From a virus, in the IMG/VR virus record IMGVR_UViG_3300043468_000908, positions 1 to 32,066 of that record: 32,066 bases of DNA. One strand, given 5' to 3'. The notes under the pieces are model-generated. The model was not told the DNA's origin, did not search any database, and saw only the letters and a list, made by a program, of their open reading frames with translations. The position numbers were made by a program, and so were the translations under genes. Numbering within the stretch: the stretch's first letter is position 1; every line of letters starts with the position of its first letter. This document shows positions 9,501-16,996 of this stretch, piece after piece.

Positions 9501-12500
9501 CAGCCCCCGAATGTCGAGGCGATCGACATCGACGTGAAGATCGGATCACACTGGATTCCGATCGGCGTCATGCGCGAGTTCGCCGCGCATCTTCTCGGCA
9601 ACAGCAACAAGCTGAAAGTCATCTATAACCCGGCGACGGCTGGCTGGACGGTCTCCGGAGATCCGGACACCGACGCCGCCACCCGCTGGGGAACCAGCCG
9701 CGCGCGCGTCTCTGAGGTCATCGAGGCGGCCGCCAATCAGCGCTCCATCGTTATCCGTGACAAACAGTCCGACGGCACCTACGTCCTCAATGAGGTCGAC
9801 ACCCAGGCGGCCAATGACAAAGTTCAGGCCGTCAAGGATGAATGGCGTCGCTGGGTATTCGACGAAGATAGCCGGCGCGAGACGCTGGCCGGTCTCTACA
9901 ATGAAATGTTCAACACCAACGTCCGGCGGTCGTTCGACGGGTCGCATCTGACGTTCCCCGGAAAGGTCGGCGACGACGTCGTGCGCTTGCGGCCGCATCA
10001 GGCGAACGCAGTATGGCGCGCCCTCCAATCCTCCACGACGCTATTCGACCATGTGGTCGGCGCCGGCAAAACCTTCACGATGATCGCGGCCGCCATGGAA
10101 ATGCGGCGCATGGGTCTCGCCAAGAAGCCGATGTTTACGGTCCCCAACCACCTAGTCGGCCAATGGGCGGCGGATTTCGTCAAGCTCTATCCCAACGCGC
10201 AAATCCTTGCGGCGACCAAAAAGGATTTCGAGAAAGAGAACCGTAAAAAGCTCTTTGCCCGCATCGCCACCGGCGATTGGGACGCCGTGATCGTCGCTCA
10301 TTCGTCCTTCGCCAAGGTCGAGGTCGATCCGGCTTCACAAAACGCCTTCATCGAAAAGCAGGTCGCCGATCTTCTGAAAACGGAAGAGGCCATGCGCGCC
10401 GCTGACGGCAAGGACAGCCGCAATGTCAAGCAGGTTCAGAACCGGATCGAGAAACTGCGCGAAAAGCAAAAGCGCCTTCTCGACACGGGAGCCAAGGACG
10501 ACTCGCTCTACTGGAAAGAGCTGGGCGTCGATGCGCTCTTCCTCGACGAGGCCCATGAGTTCAAGAACCTCGAGTTCTCGACGTCCATGCAGCGTGTCGC
10601 CGGTCTCGGCAACCAAGCGGGCAGCCAAAAAGCCTCTGACCTTTACTTAAAAGTCAATCAGGTGCTCGAGGCCACGGGCGGCAGAAACGTCGTGTTTGCG
10701 ACCGGCACGCCGATCTCAAACACCATGGCCGAAATGTTCACGATGCAGCGCTATCTCGATGGCAAAGCGCTTGAAGAGCAGGGCTTGAGCCATTTCGACG
10801 CTTGGGCGCGTCTCTATGGCGACGTGGTGACGGATTGGGAGCTTTCACCCTCTGGCGCTTACAAGATGAACAGCCGGTTCGCGAAATTCGTGAACATGCC
10901 TGAATTGATGCAGCGCTATACGTCGTTCGCCGACGTCATCAATCGCGACGACATCAACGCCCAGCTCGCGGAGCGCGGTGAAAAGCTGCCCGTCCCCAAG
11001 ATCAAGGGCGGCAAGCCGCAAAACATCGTCGTCGAACGCAGCCCGGATCAGGCCGATTTCATGGCTTCTCTGGTGAAGCGCGCCGAGAACCTTCCCAAGA
11101 AGGTGACGAAGGGCTCCGACAACATGCTCAAGATCATGTCGGACGCGCGCAAATCCGCGCTCGACATGCGCCTGATTGATCCGGCCTATCCGGATTATGC
11201 AGAGAGCAAGGTCAATAACGCCGCCAATCGGATCGTCGATCTTTACAAGAAATGGGCTGACGACAAAGGCACGCAGCTTGTCTTCATCGACCTTTCCACC
11301 CCGAAAGGCGCGGTTGCAAAAGAACAGGCGGCGCTGCGCGAGCTGATTGCGAAGGCGGAGTCTGGGGACGAGGTGGCGCAGGAAAAGCTCGACGCCATGA
11401 GCCCGGATGAATTGCTGGCGCTCGATGCTCGGTTCTCGGTCTATGACGACCTGAAACTGAAATTGATTGAGCGCGGCATCCCTGAAAACGAGATCGCCTT
11501 CATCCACGACGCCACCACCGAGCAGAAAAAGGAAGAGCTTTTCGGCAAGGTGAAATCCGGCCGCGTCCGCGTCCTGTTTGGCTCGACGGCCAAAATGGGC
11601 GCTGGCATGAACGTGCAGGAGCGGCTTGTCGCCCTGCATCACCTCGATGCGCCGTGGCGTCCGGCCGACCTCGAGCAGCGCGAGGGCCGGATCATTCGTC
11701 AGGGCAACATCCTCCGCGACCGCGACCCGGAAAACTTTGAGGTCGAGATCAATCGATACGCCGCCAAAGCGACGCTCGACAGCCGCATGTGGCAGACGAT
11801 CGAAGGCAAGGCGCGCTTTATTGAGCAGGTCCGCAAGGGAACCGAAGGCTCGCGCGAGATCGAGGACGTCGCCGGCGAGGCGGCGAACGCGGCCGAGATG
11901 AAGGCGGCAGCCAGCGGAAATCCGTTGATCCTCGAAGAAATGACCCTGCGCCAGCGCGTCAAAAAGCTCGAGAACGAAGAGCGCGCCCACCGTCAGGAAC
12001 AGTGGAGCATCAAAGACCGCATCAAGCAGAATGAAAAATCGATCGCGTTTAGTGAACAATCCCTCGAGACCATGCGCGAGGACGCCAAGGTTGAGATACC
12101 GGAAGAGTTCGCAATGTCGATCCGGGGCGAGACCTTCGATAAGCGCAAGGACGCCGGCGCAAAGATCATGGAGGAAGCTTTCAGCATGCGCGACGCCGGC
12201 GCGACGTCGGCGGCGATCGGCAGCTATGGCGGCTTCAAGATCACGCTTCACTATCGCCCGGAAGCCCTTGTCTTCCACATGACGCTCAAAGGTAAGGGCG
12301 AATACACCTCTTCGTCGTTCCAAATGTCCGCAGACCCGCAGGGCGTCGCCCAGCGTGTCGTCGTCCTTGCCCGCGAGACGCGCGATCTCGCTTCGGTCGA
12401 GAAAGCAATCGCCGAGCGCAAGACGATCATCGGCAAGCTCAATTCCCAGGTTAAAGACTGGCCGAAGAAGGACGAGCTTGCAGAGGCGAAAAAGCGCCAT

Positions 12501-15500
12501 AGCGATATTATCGCTGAGCTTAAACCCAAGCAGAAACCCGCCGAAGCGCCGGCCGAAGAGCCCAAGGCGTCGATTGGTCGTGGCGCGGGCATGTCGCCGG
12601 CCGATCTGGTCGATACGCTGACGAGCGGCAAGGATGGATCGATCATCCAAGCCATGCTCGACTCTGGAAAGGTCGTCGTCGAGGCAAACGGCGCAGGCAT
12701 GCCGACCGGCGCACAAGCCGTGACCATGCCTGACGGAACGATCCGACTGGTCGCCAGCAATGTTGATGCCTCGACCGCGCGCGGCGTGCTGCTGCATGAG
12801 GTCTTCCACGTCGGCGCACAGGCGCTCGTCGGTCAGGACAACTGGAAGGCGCTGCTGCGCCGCGTCCAGACGGCGGCCGATGGCGCAAAGCCCGGCAGTT
12901 GGATGGCGAAAGCCAAGGCGAGGGCCGAAGCGGCTGACACCTCTGCCGCCAGCATGGCGGAAGAAATCGCCGCCTACGCCGTCGAGAACAGCGAGAACGC
13001 TCCCGCCGGCATCCGTGAGATCGCCGATCGTCTGGTTGGCGCGGTCAAGGCATGGGCGCTGCGCAAGTTTGGCGTTCAGTTTGGCCAGGTGACGCCCGGC
13101 CAGCTTCGCGCGCTTGCGGTCTCGGCCCTGCGTTCTTGGAAGGCGGCCCCGGCGACAAAGACGGTCGATGGCGTGCGCTATTCGATCGCCGACAGGGCGA
13201 AGGCGGCTCTGGCGCCCAGCAAGAAATCGGTTTTCGAGCGCGCCAAGGACAAGGCGTCGAATTTCCTCACCGACATGATGGTCGGCAAGGGATCGAACCT
13301 CGGCGACTTTAGCCTGCTGGCCCTGGCTCCCGTGCGTCCGCTGTTCATGGAGCTGACGGAAGGCATGCCGTCGGCCCGCAACTATCTCGATGTGAAGCAG
13401 GCCATGGACGCAGATCGCAACGCGATGAACGTCGAGGCCGACAAGATTCTGCAAGAATGGACAAAATGGGCGTCCAAGAACAAAGACGCCAACAAAGAGC
13501 TTATGCGTCTCATGCACGAAACGACGCTTGAGCAATATGACCCGAGCCCGGAAGGCCGTAGCAGCAACGCGGGGCCAAACCCTGCCCTGCAACGCGCCTA
13601 TGACGCGCTTCCCGACGAGGCGAAGCGGCTCTATTCGGTGATCCGCGACACCTACTCGGAGCGCGCCGACGCTGTTGAGGCGCAAATCATTGAGAACGTG
13701 AAACAGGCGATGGGCCACACGATCCGCAACGCGGAGCGCAAATACAACGCCGAGATACAGCGCATCAAGGACGAAGGGCTCACCGGCGAGGAAAAGACCA
13801 AAGCCGAGAAAGCGGCCAAAGACGCGCTTGAAATGGTCCGCACCCGCGGCCGTCGCAACAAGGCGGCTCGCCTGAAACGCATGCGCGAATATTTCGAGAG
13901 CAACCGCCTTGCTGGCCCGTATTTCCCGCTGGCGCGCTTTGGCAATTACTTCGTCACGGTCCGCGACGAAGACGGCAAGATTATCTCCTTCTCCAAATTC
14001 GAGAAGGCGGCCCAGCAGAAAGCCTTCGCCGATGAAATGCGCGAGGCTTATGGCAAGGACGCTGTGCAGGAAAGCCTTGCATCGAGAAAGACCGACGAAG
14101 AGCGCAATCTTGATCCGCGTTTCATTGCGACGATCGACTCGATCTTGGACAACGCCGACATTGACGTGTCTGTCCGCGATCAGGTCTATCAGGCGTATCT
14201 CGAAACCCTGCCGGACCTGTCTGTCCGTAAATCGCGCATCCATCGTAAGGGAACGGCCGGCTTTAACGAGGACGCCGTGCGCGCCTTCGCAAGCCAAATG
14301 TTCCATGGCGCGCACCAGCTCGCCCGCTTGCGCTTTGGCATGCAGCTACAGGATCACCTCGCCGAGGCGGCGACTGAAATTCGCAACGCGCCCGATCCGG
14401 TCCGCGCCGAATCCGTGATGAATGAAATCAGGCAGGCGCATGATTTCATCATCAACCCGAGCACGTCGCCGCTCGCGCATCACATGACGTCGGCCGTGTT
14501 CCTCTGGACGATGGCTTTCAACCTGTCATCTGCGGTCGTGAACGCCTCGCAGACCGTGACCATGGGCATCCCGAACCTTGCGTTTGACCCGGACACGAAA
14601 GCCGGCATCAAAAACGCGACGCGCCAGCTTTCCAATGCGACGCGCGATTTCCTGATCGGCAAGGGCTTCGCCGGCAACGCCTCGACGCTTTCGACCGACG
14701 AGCGCGCCGCGATGAAGGTCGGTTATGACTCCGGCTTGATCGAGGACTCGCAATCGCACGACCTCGCGGGCGTGGCGGAAAGTGGCATCGACTACAATCC
14801 GGCCGCCCAGAAGGTCATGCGCATGGCCTCTTGGCCGATGCACCAGGTCGAGCGCTTCAACCGCGAGATCACCTATCTGGCGGCTTACCGGATCGCGCGC
14901 GCCGCTGGACTGGATCACCAGAAGGCCATCCGTAAGGCGTCTGATCTCACCTGGATGAGCCATTTCGACAACCAGTCGAACGCCAAACCGCGCTTCATGC
15001 GTCGCGATCTTGGCAAGGTGCTTTTCGCCCTGAAAGCCTATCAGGCGAACATCATCTTCCGGACCTTCCGTGATCTACACCAGGCTCTTAATGGCGTGGA
15101 CACGGAGACCAGGAACACCGCCTTGAAGCGCTTCGCTGCAACCTTCGGCCTGACGATGGGCGTTGCCGGCATCAAAGGATCGTTCGCCTACAGCACGGTC
15201 ATGATGATTGCTGGCGCGCTCATGGGCTTGCTCGGCGACGACGACGATCCGGATGAAAAACTCCGCAAGGCGATCGTCGAGAAGGCCGGCGATTCGATGG
15301 TTGGCCGGGCGGTTTCCGGCATGCTCATGGATGGCGTTCCCGGCTACTGGACCGGCACGTCGCTTTCCGGCCGCATGGGTATGGGCGATCTTTGGTTCCA
15401 CACCAATGACCGCGATTTCACACCAGAACAGCGCTGGCAAAATTATCTTGAGCAGTTCCTTGGCGCCGGCGTCTCGCGCGCTCACCAGGCGTATTCTGGC

Positions 15501-16004
15501 GCGGTCCTAATCATGCGCGGTGACGTCATGAAGGGGCTCGAAAAGCTGGCTCCGGCCGCTCTCGGCAACCCGTTAAAGGCCGCCCGCTACGCTAGAGAAG
15601 GCGTGCTGGATAAATACGGCAACCCGATCGTAGAGAACGTCCCGCCGCAAGACTTGCTCAAGCAGGTCATCGGCTTCACGCCGGCCGAGATCGCCGACCG
15701 TTACGCCCGAAATAACTACCAATATAACACCCAAAAACGGATAAAATCCGAGGCGACCGAGGCCCGGCAGGGCGTGGCGCGGGCGCGCATGACCGGCGAC
15801 CAGGCGGCGGAAGAAAAGGCTCAGAAGAAGGTGGACGCCTTCAATGAGCGCTATCCGGATTACACAATCAAACCGAAAAGCATAATCCAATCAATGCGAG
15901 CGATGGAGAACAGGTCAGATCGTATGGAGTTTGGCGTCGATCTCGATCCCAAGCTCGCCGAGCGCGTAAAAGCCGGCACATCGCCGTCTATCTACGCCAG
16001 ATAG
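3573..16004 (+). CDS. Giant 4143-residue polyvalent protein: transglycosylase-like, N6-methyltransferase, SNF2-like helicase, HExxH and PLxRFG segments
   Basis: One unbroken frame. Residues 50-165 are a lytic transglycosylase-like domain (YNVPADVLLSIAEKDS, E70 the candidate catalytic acid). About 290-400 is Ala/Gly-rich and hydrophobic, perhaps membrane-inserting. Pro/Ala linkers follow to about 1130. About 1130-1220 is a segment common in large polyvalent proteins (SGIDPEDLADG, KGARTFSAYAEAM, LKSWYLG). About 1350-1700 is an N6-adenine methyltransferase with LEPGMGVGNF near 1474 and NPPF at 1541-1544. About 2130-2800 is an SF2/SNF2-like helicase with GAGKT at 2163-2167, DEAH at 2325-2328 and QREGRIIRQGN at 2702-2712. 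A coiled coil follows, then HEVFH at 3075-3079 and PLARFG at 3452-3457. Hydrophobic helices lie near 3644-3674 and 3858-3888. Such proteins are thought to be injected with phage DNA and protect it, as P1 DarB does, while the head opens the wall as T7 gp16 does. Family assignments come from motifs; the ejection role is inference. Confidence 0.85.
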   Translation: MVDSTLYPASEAFNAGLEATGVGDTAAGRSIFQSREAQKAPGPDPETIDAFKAAAVKYNVPADVLLSIAEKDSNFNAFNRSRGPGAKVRGIINVSDEEVSRGENGNPYDPSQNVDAAARKIRSYMDAGMSVQDAIKAHAGGVDKSKWGPDVEAYGQDVMSRTQRLAEQFIPEAAPRVVETETHRDAKGQAVPPTVEEQRQMFGITDPGRPGIGQQLGEDVQRGTANLANIGRGLKGMAQAAVGDEAGAKATLDEYVKREYLNARENPAVIGSYKNVKDFGDAGRYAVEAIGENAAMFLPALATGGIGAVAGRGIAERAAVRFIEDQVAKGMSREAAETLAAKMVERGITVGAAAGAAPSTMGMETGSIGGDIYKETGQIRPGVAAVGGAAAGALDLVEPVMAIKKAFGPSVAEPVKDMVISAIAKRVGVEGLKQFAVEAGTEGLQTIIEQASTRNVDGKALFTPELLDEVVDSALKGGIGGGVMGVGSQVANEIAEPRTVPEPAPERKEPTIEAGSPPPPPAAAGEAVKEIAAEAPGRQTSADLQAVEQAAPKPATARPGGQGPLSRILETGAPEVAPLATAAGERVTLSDEMGSLTGAVISQDAEGVLFKSDDGLEQLISNQDIVDGKVRIAKGGEAPVSQAPAPVVEPAPAPVVSQEAPVSETQAALPSTEETQAAPAKEATDSDIAEQAMATITEPPVTFKRTYEDMSEPELRDRMKYIAGQAKAAGGWNKMLIEERKKIEKAINALKAPAPALPENEKPASAPSPLPTAEQVSADMKDAGDQAKATAGFDAASVAQRQQERADFDKRFAEAQANSKAAIDEMRATTERLLGRDKPKAEEPAPTIDPNKLRWILNNTWGARPAAQAAVENNGLTATHEVTDNGKGRFTVVPKAEKDVSTQSTRPENVSMNQEKIDTSAQAPAATEATERWEYPPQSGEPKDHYEGKKAVVDYMNKDIGKDELINRLSSLDMPEGVLQAITNRVSDFVENDIQKVLTNQKARASAPAPVETKKPRRDAARRTQKKAKAVEQPAPKKPAPQQKLIGENRRGNKVYEDENGVRSYVESGIRVSEPVEIVPGGPASFDSSRRSSDFKTRDELAPPAAEKAAEPAVSQNSVFTDDAYAAAVARFNKRHKGSKFNSGIDPEDLADGIIMAGYHIEKGARTFSAYAEAMLESLGEKVRPFLKSWYLGVKFDPRGAGFDGMDSAAAVEAFDLASLNGERNEPAKLDQPSAGALEGVPANAVQGATEGREAGTRAERGGREDTSGNERAGSPGLSGMGSVGNGQGELPIPAGRAEPQGSRGQRASGERSGETVQRDRASQERNPARGDRGRLDSDPASGRPAKETSADFAISDEDRIGEGGQKTKYKNNVAAIRILKRLEETGEPASRADQAALAKYVGWGGIPQAFERSDGAVSKGWEKEAAELKELLTPEEYAEAAASTQYAHYTAPEVVSAMWDGMRRMGFNGGRVLEPGMGVGNFFGLMPKDLRAASALHGVEKDIITGGVAKGLYPAAKIAAPMDFRDYTIPEGYFDAAIGNPPFASTKIKDTVNRDISGFSLHNYFFAKALNGLKPGGVMSMVVTSRMLDSISDASRQYMAARADLVAAIRLPNNAFLKNAGTQVTTDIIILRKRKEGEKPSGETWSKVGEYTNEKGQTVPLNEYFIRHPENMLGEFGPFGSMYNPDEPALVSREGQDTPALLREAMARLPQNITSGSAIEVKDESSIDPTSIEHVRVGSAFMRDGKVMLREPDRLGEPQASEATFPSEKAKERVVGMVGVRDAFAKLRALQLNAKATDKQIEAARAELNGVYDKFVRTNGYINEEANKRLFRDDPSWPQISALEDGFSKGITPAVAKSTGQAPAKPSAKKAAIFSKRTQSPYAPPTKAATAKDALLASLSERGRIDLDLMQKLYGKDQDAITKELGDLVYNDPIKGPVTREEYLSGNVKAKLAQAIEAAQNDPAMQRNVDALREVQPPNVEAIDIDVKIGSHWIPIGVMREFAAHLLGNSNKLKVIYNPATAGWTVSGDPDTDAATRWGTSRARVSEVIEAAANQRSIVIRDKQSDGTYVLNEVDTQAANDKVQAVKDEWRRWVFDEDSRRETLAGLYNEMFNTNVRRSFDGSHLTFPGKVGDDVVRLRPHQANAVWRALQSSTTLFDHVVGAGKTFTMIAAAMEMRRMGLAKKPMFTVPNHLVGQWAADFVKLYPNAQILAATKKDFEKENRKKLFARIATGDWDAVIVAHSSFAKVEVDPASQNAFIEKQVADLLKTEEAMRAADGKDSRNVKQVQNRIEKLREKQKRLLDTGAKDDSLYWKELGVDALFLDEAHEFKNLEFSTSMQRVAGLGNQAGSQKASDLYLKVNQVLEATGGRNVVFATGTPISNTMAEMFTMQRYLDGKALEEQGLSHFDAWARLYGDVVTDWELSPSGAYKMNSRFAKFVNMPELMQRYTSFADVINRDDINAQLAERGEKLPVPKIKGGKPQNIVVERSPDQADFMASLVKRAENLPKKVTKGSDNMLKIMSDARKSALDMRLIDPAYPDYAESKVNNAANRIVDLYKKWADDKGTQLVFIDLSTPKGAVAKEQAALRELIAKAESGDEVAQEKLDAMSPDELLALDARFSVYDDLKLKLIERGIPENEIAFIHDATTEQKKEELFGKVKSGRVRVLFGSTAKMGAGMNVQERLVALHHLDAPWRPADLEQREGRIIRQGNILRDRDPENFEVEINRYAAKATLDSRMWQTIEGKARFIEQVRKGTEGSREIEDVAGEAANAAEMKAAASGNPLILEEMTLRQRVKKLENEERAHRQEQWSIKDRIKQNEKSIAFSEQSLETMREDAKVEIPEEFAMSIRGETFDKRKDAGAKIMEEAFSMRDAGATSAAIGSYGGFKITLHYRPEALVFHMTLKGKGEYTSSSFQMSADPQGVAQRVVVLARETRDLASVEKAIAERKTIIGKLNSQVKDWPKKDELAEAKKRHSDIIAELKPKQKPAEAPAEEPKASIGRGAGMSPADLVDTLTSGKDGSIIQAMLDSGKVVVEANGAGMPTGAQAVTMPDGTIRLVASNVDASTARGVLLHEVFHVGAQALVGQDNWKALLRRVQTAADGAKPGSWMAKAKARAEAADTSAASMAEEIAAYAVENSENAPAGIREIADRLVGAVKAWALRKFGVQFGQVTPGQLRALAVSALRSWKAAPATKTVDGVRYSIADRAKAALAPSKKSVFERAKDKASNFLTDMMVGKGSNLGDFSLLALAPVRPLFMELTEGMPSARNYLDVKQAMDADRNAMNVEADKILQEWTKWASKNKDANKELMRLMHETTLEQYDPSPEGRSSNAGPNPALQRAYDALPDEAKRLYSVIRDTYSERADAVEAQIIENVKQAMGHTIRNAERKYNAEIQRIKDEGLTGEEKTKAEKAAKDALEMVRTRGRRNKAARLKRMREYFESNRLAGPYFPLARFGNYFVTVRDEDGKIISFSKFEKAAQQKAFADEMREAYGKDAVQESLASRKTDEERNLDPRFIATIDSILDNADIDVSVRDQVYQAYLETLPDLSVRKSRIHRKGTAGFNEDAVRAFASQMFHGAHQLARLRFGMQLQDHLAEAATEIRNAPDPVRAESVMNEIRQAHDFIINPSTSPLAHHMTSAVFLWTMAFNLSSAVVNASQTVTMGIPNLAFDPDTKAGIKNATRQLSNATRDFLIGKGFAGNASTLSTDERAAMKVGYDSGLIEDSQSHDLAGVAESGIDYNPAAQKVMRMASWPMHQVERFNREITYLAAYRIARAAGLDHQKAIRKASDLTWMSHFDNQSNAKPRFMRRDLGKVLFALKAYQANIIFRTFRDLHQALNGVDTETRNTALKRFAATFGLTMGVAGIKGSFAYSTVMMIAGALMGLLGDDDDPDEKLRKAIVEKAGDSMVGRAVSGMLMDGVPGYWTGTSLSGRMGMGDLWFHTNDRDFTPEQRWQNYLEQFLGAGVSRAHQAYSGAVLIMRGDVMKGLEKLAPAALGNPLKAARYAREGVLDKYGNPIVENVPPQDLLKQVIGFTPAEIADRYARNNYQYNTQKRIKSEATEARQGVARARMTGDQAAEEKAQKKVDAFNERYPDYTIKPKSIIQSMRAMENRSDRMEFGVDLDPKLAERVKAGTSPSIYAR
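7246..7581 (+). CDS. Nested overlapping gene inside the giant ORF; acidic helical protein of unknown function
   Basis: 111 residues in the +1 frame relative to the giant gene, starting MNLQNWINQAREHWKEF. The ATG has GGAGA (7236-7240) five bases upstream, a better ribosome site than that of the giant gene. An ATG at 7234 in the same frame is less well placed. The protein is charged and mostly helical, with a run AWEMVRESYLFPPEE that I recall, unverified, from a family of small stand-alone phage and mobile-element proteins. The giant frame opposite it (residues about 1225-1337) is a featureless Gly/Arg/Glu/Ser/Ala/Gln linker between two domains. That is what is expected if the nested frame carries the selective constraint. 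The function is unknown. The alternative is a chance open frame, but the start signal and the protein-like composition argue against it. Confidence 0.65.
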   Translation: MNLQNWINQAREHWKEFQPTRFKELQKAGKLEPALKEAAEKTHQEMSELEAQGFQEWEAWEMVRESYLFPPEEQSLKDQEDNEPVASEAARLFNEIARLKSEILRGEIGED

Positions 16005-16005
16005 G

Positions 16006-16034
16006 TTGAGAAATATCGGATATTATCCTATAGA
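16006..16034 (+). promoter_or_regulatory. Promoter of the lysis cassette with an operator in its spacer
   Basis: TTGAGA at 16006-16011, a 17-base spacer and TATAGA at 16029-16034 make a good sigma-70-type promoter immediately after the giant gene stop at 16004. The dyad TCGGA-TATTA-TCCTA (16016-16030, one mismatch to the consensus) occupies the spacer and overlaps the -10 by two bases. Bound protein would therefore block polymerase. The expected start is near 16041, leaving a short leader with GAGGA (16048-16052) six bases before the ATG at 16059. The elements are seen directly; repression is inference. Confidence 0.65.
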
Positions 16035-16058
16035 TGGTCGGAAATTCGAGGATGCAAT

Positions 16059-16514
16059 ATGCCCGTCTTTCCGACCAAGGCCATATTCGCGGGCATTTGC
16101 CTCGCCCTTTTGCCGCACGCTGCTGCGGCTGACCCTGTTTACGACCTGTTTGACGCTCTCTTCGGACCCCCGCTCGAAGATCGAGCCATCTCGCAGCGGC
16201 ACGGTCGTAAACATCGAGGCGGCCATGTTGTTTCGTTCTCCGGCAACATGGTCGCCTCTTTTTATGGCGGCGGCGAACGGCTGAACGCACACACGGCGAA
16301 TGGCGAGCGCTTTCACTCAGGCGCTTTCACCGCCGCGCATCGATCGCTTCCTTTCGGCACGCTGCTGCACGTCTGCTATCGCGGCTGCGCGACCGTGCGC
16401 ATTAATGACCGCGGCCCCGCCGCCTGGACCGGACGCTCTCTCGATCTTTCACGCGGCGCAGCGCACGCCATTGGCATGCCCGGCGTCGCGCGCGTCAGCG
16501 TATCGAGGCTGTGA
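16059..16514 (+). CDS. Secreted RlpA-like double-psi beta-barrel protein
   Basis: 151 residues with a clear Sec signal peptide (hydrophobic IFAGICLALL, Ala-rich cleavage region near residue 25, AAA before DP). The mature part has the RlpA/barwin-like double-psi beta-barrel pattern: SFYGGGERLNAHTANGERF, AAHRSLPFGTLL, VRINDRGP, then LDLSRGAAHAIGM and VARVSVSRL. In bacteria RlpA is a septal lytic transglycosylase acting on peptide-free glycan. The conserved DRGP loop with its Asp is present; a SPOR domain is absent. It is the first gene of the lysis cassette and has its own promoter, so a role in wall degradation at release is plausible. A role in entry, or as a host-derived cell-wall modifier, is an alternative. 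Confidence 0.75.
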   Translation: MPVFPTKAIFAGICLALLPHAAAADPVYDLFDALFGPPLEDRAISQRHGRKHRGGHVVSFSGNMVASFYGGGERLNAHTANGERFHSGAFTAAHRSLPFGTLLHVCYRGCATVRINDRGPAAWTGRSLDLSRGAAHAIGMPGVARVSVSRL

Positions 16515-16516
16515 CC

Positions 16517-16612
16517 ATGCGTGACGGCTCTCTTCTCTTCCGCGCCAAATTCACGATCGCCTGCGCCGTGTGGGCGATTTCCTTCGTGCGCAACGTCAGG
16601 AGAGTGAAATGA
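16517..16612 (+). CDS. 31-residue single-span membrane peptide
   Basis: A short frame starting two bases after the RlpA-like stop (TGA-CC-ATG). It ends in an ATGA overlap with the next start, so the spacing on both sides is typical of coupled phage lysis genes. The peptide has a basic start, a hydrophobic centre (FTIACAVWAISFV) and a basic end (RNVRRVK), which is a minimal transmembrane layout. No Shine-Dalgarno is obvious, and translation would depend on coupling to the upstream gene. It could be a holin-like or regulatory peptide, or simply a leader for the following gene. It is too short to prove coding by composition alone. Confidence 0.45.
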   Translation: MRDGSLLFRAKFTIACAVWAISFVRNVRRVK

Positions 16613-16848
16613 CGCTCACCTGGACGGAGACATGGGCCGCGATCATCGTTCTTTGCGCCGTTGGCATGATCTATTTCGGCGGCGAAGCGCTGCGCGACGA
16701 ACTCAATATCAAAGACAAAAAGCCATGGCGCTGGGGCGATCCGCAACGAAGCGGAGCCGAAGAAGCGACATGGGGAACGCATTTCGTCATCGGGCCAGTC
16801 TGTCTTTTTATCGCCGGGCTTTCTGTCCGGCTGATGCTGGGGTGGTAG
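16609..16848 (+). CDS. Small two-span membrane protein, holin candidate
   Basis: 79 residues from the ATG at 16609, chosen over an in-frame ATG at 16570 because CAGGAGAG lies just upstream and the start overlaps the preceding stop. There are two hydrophobic segments: residues 8-23 (WAAIIVLCAVGMIYFG) and about 57-76 (HFVIGPVCLFIAGLSVRLML). They are separated by a charged, Trp-containing loop (KDKKPWRWGDPQ). Two spans with a short polar loop is the class II holin layout, and the gene lies between the RlpA-like gene and the endolysin. No family is recognised. A membrane protein unrelated to lysis cannot be excluded, and the coiled-coil membrane protein at 19149 is a competing holin candidate. 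Confidence 0.6.
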   Translation: MTLTWTETWAAIIVLCAVGMIYFGGEALRDELNIKDKKPWRWGDPQRSGAEEATWGTHFVIGPVCLFIAGLSVRLMLGW

Positions 16849-16852
16849 CGCG

Positions 16853-16996
16853 ATGGTGCAAGAGACTCTTCGCTTTTTGATCTGCGCGACATTGTTCGCG
16901 CTTTGCCTTTTTGGAGCCGCCGCGCTGCTGACCGGCTGCGAGAGAGCCGGGCGCATAGCTGCTTACTGTCTCGAAAATCCGAGGAATTGCGACTGA
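16853..16996 (+). CDS. 47-residue small lipoprotein
   Basis: The frame runs from ATG 16853 to the TGA at 16994-16996, which overlaps the next ATG by one base. It has a lipoprotein signal: hydrophobic FLICATLFALCLFGAAALL followed by the lipobox LTGC (Cys at residue 29). A short Cys-containing tail (ERAGRIAAYCLENPRNCD) follows. After processing about 19 residues would remain anchored to a membrane. It resembles an o-spanin or entry-exclusion-type lipoprotein in size, but a better-formed spanin pair exists downstream, so its role is unclear. It starts four bases after the previous stop. Coding is supported by the lipobox and by gapless packing rather than by a known homologue. Confidence 0.6.
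   Translation: MVQETLRFLICATLFALCLFGAAALLTGCERAGRIAAYCLENPRNCD

Noticed and set aside
10845-14315. 1156-codon open frame on the minus strand inside the giant gene
   Set aside because: It is the antisense of the helicase and following regions. Strong G/C third-position bias removes antisense stops, the product is rich in Leu/Arg/Ala/His with no motifs, and the sense frame carries clear catalytic motifs.
16903-16995. Longer start for the Dps-like gene
   Set aside because: The upstream in-frame codons overlap the lipoprotein frame, which has a lipobox. ATG 16996 gives the usual overlap and a sensible N-terminus.
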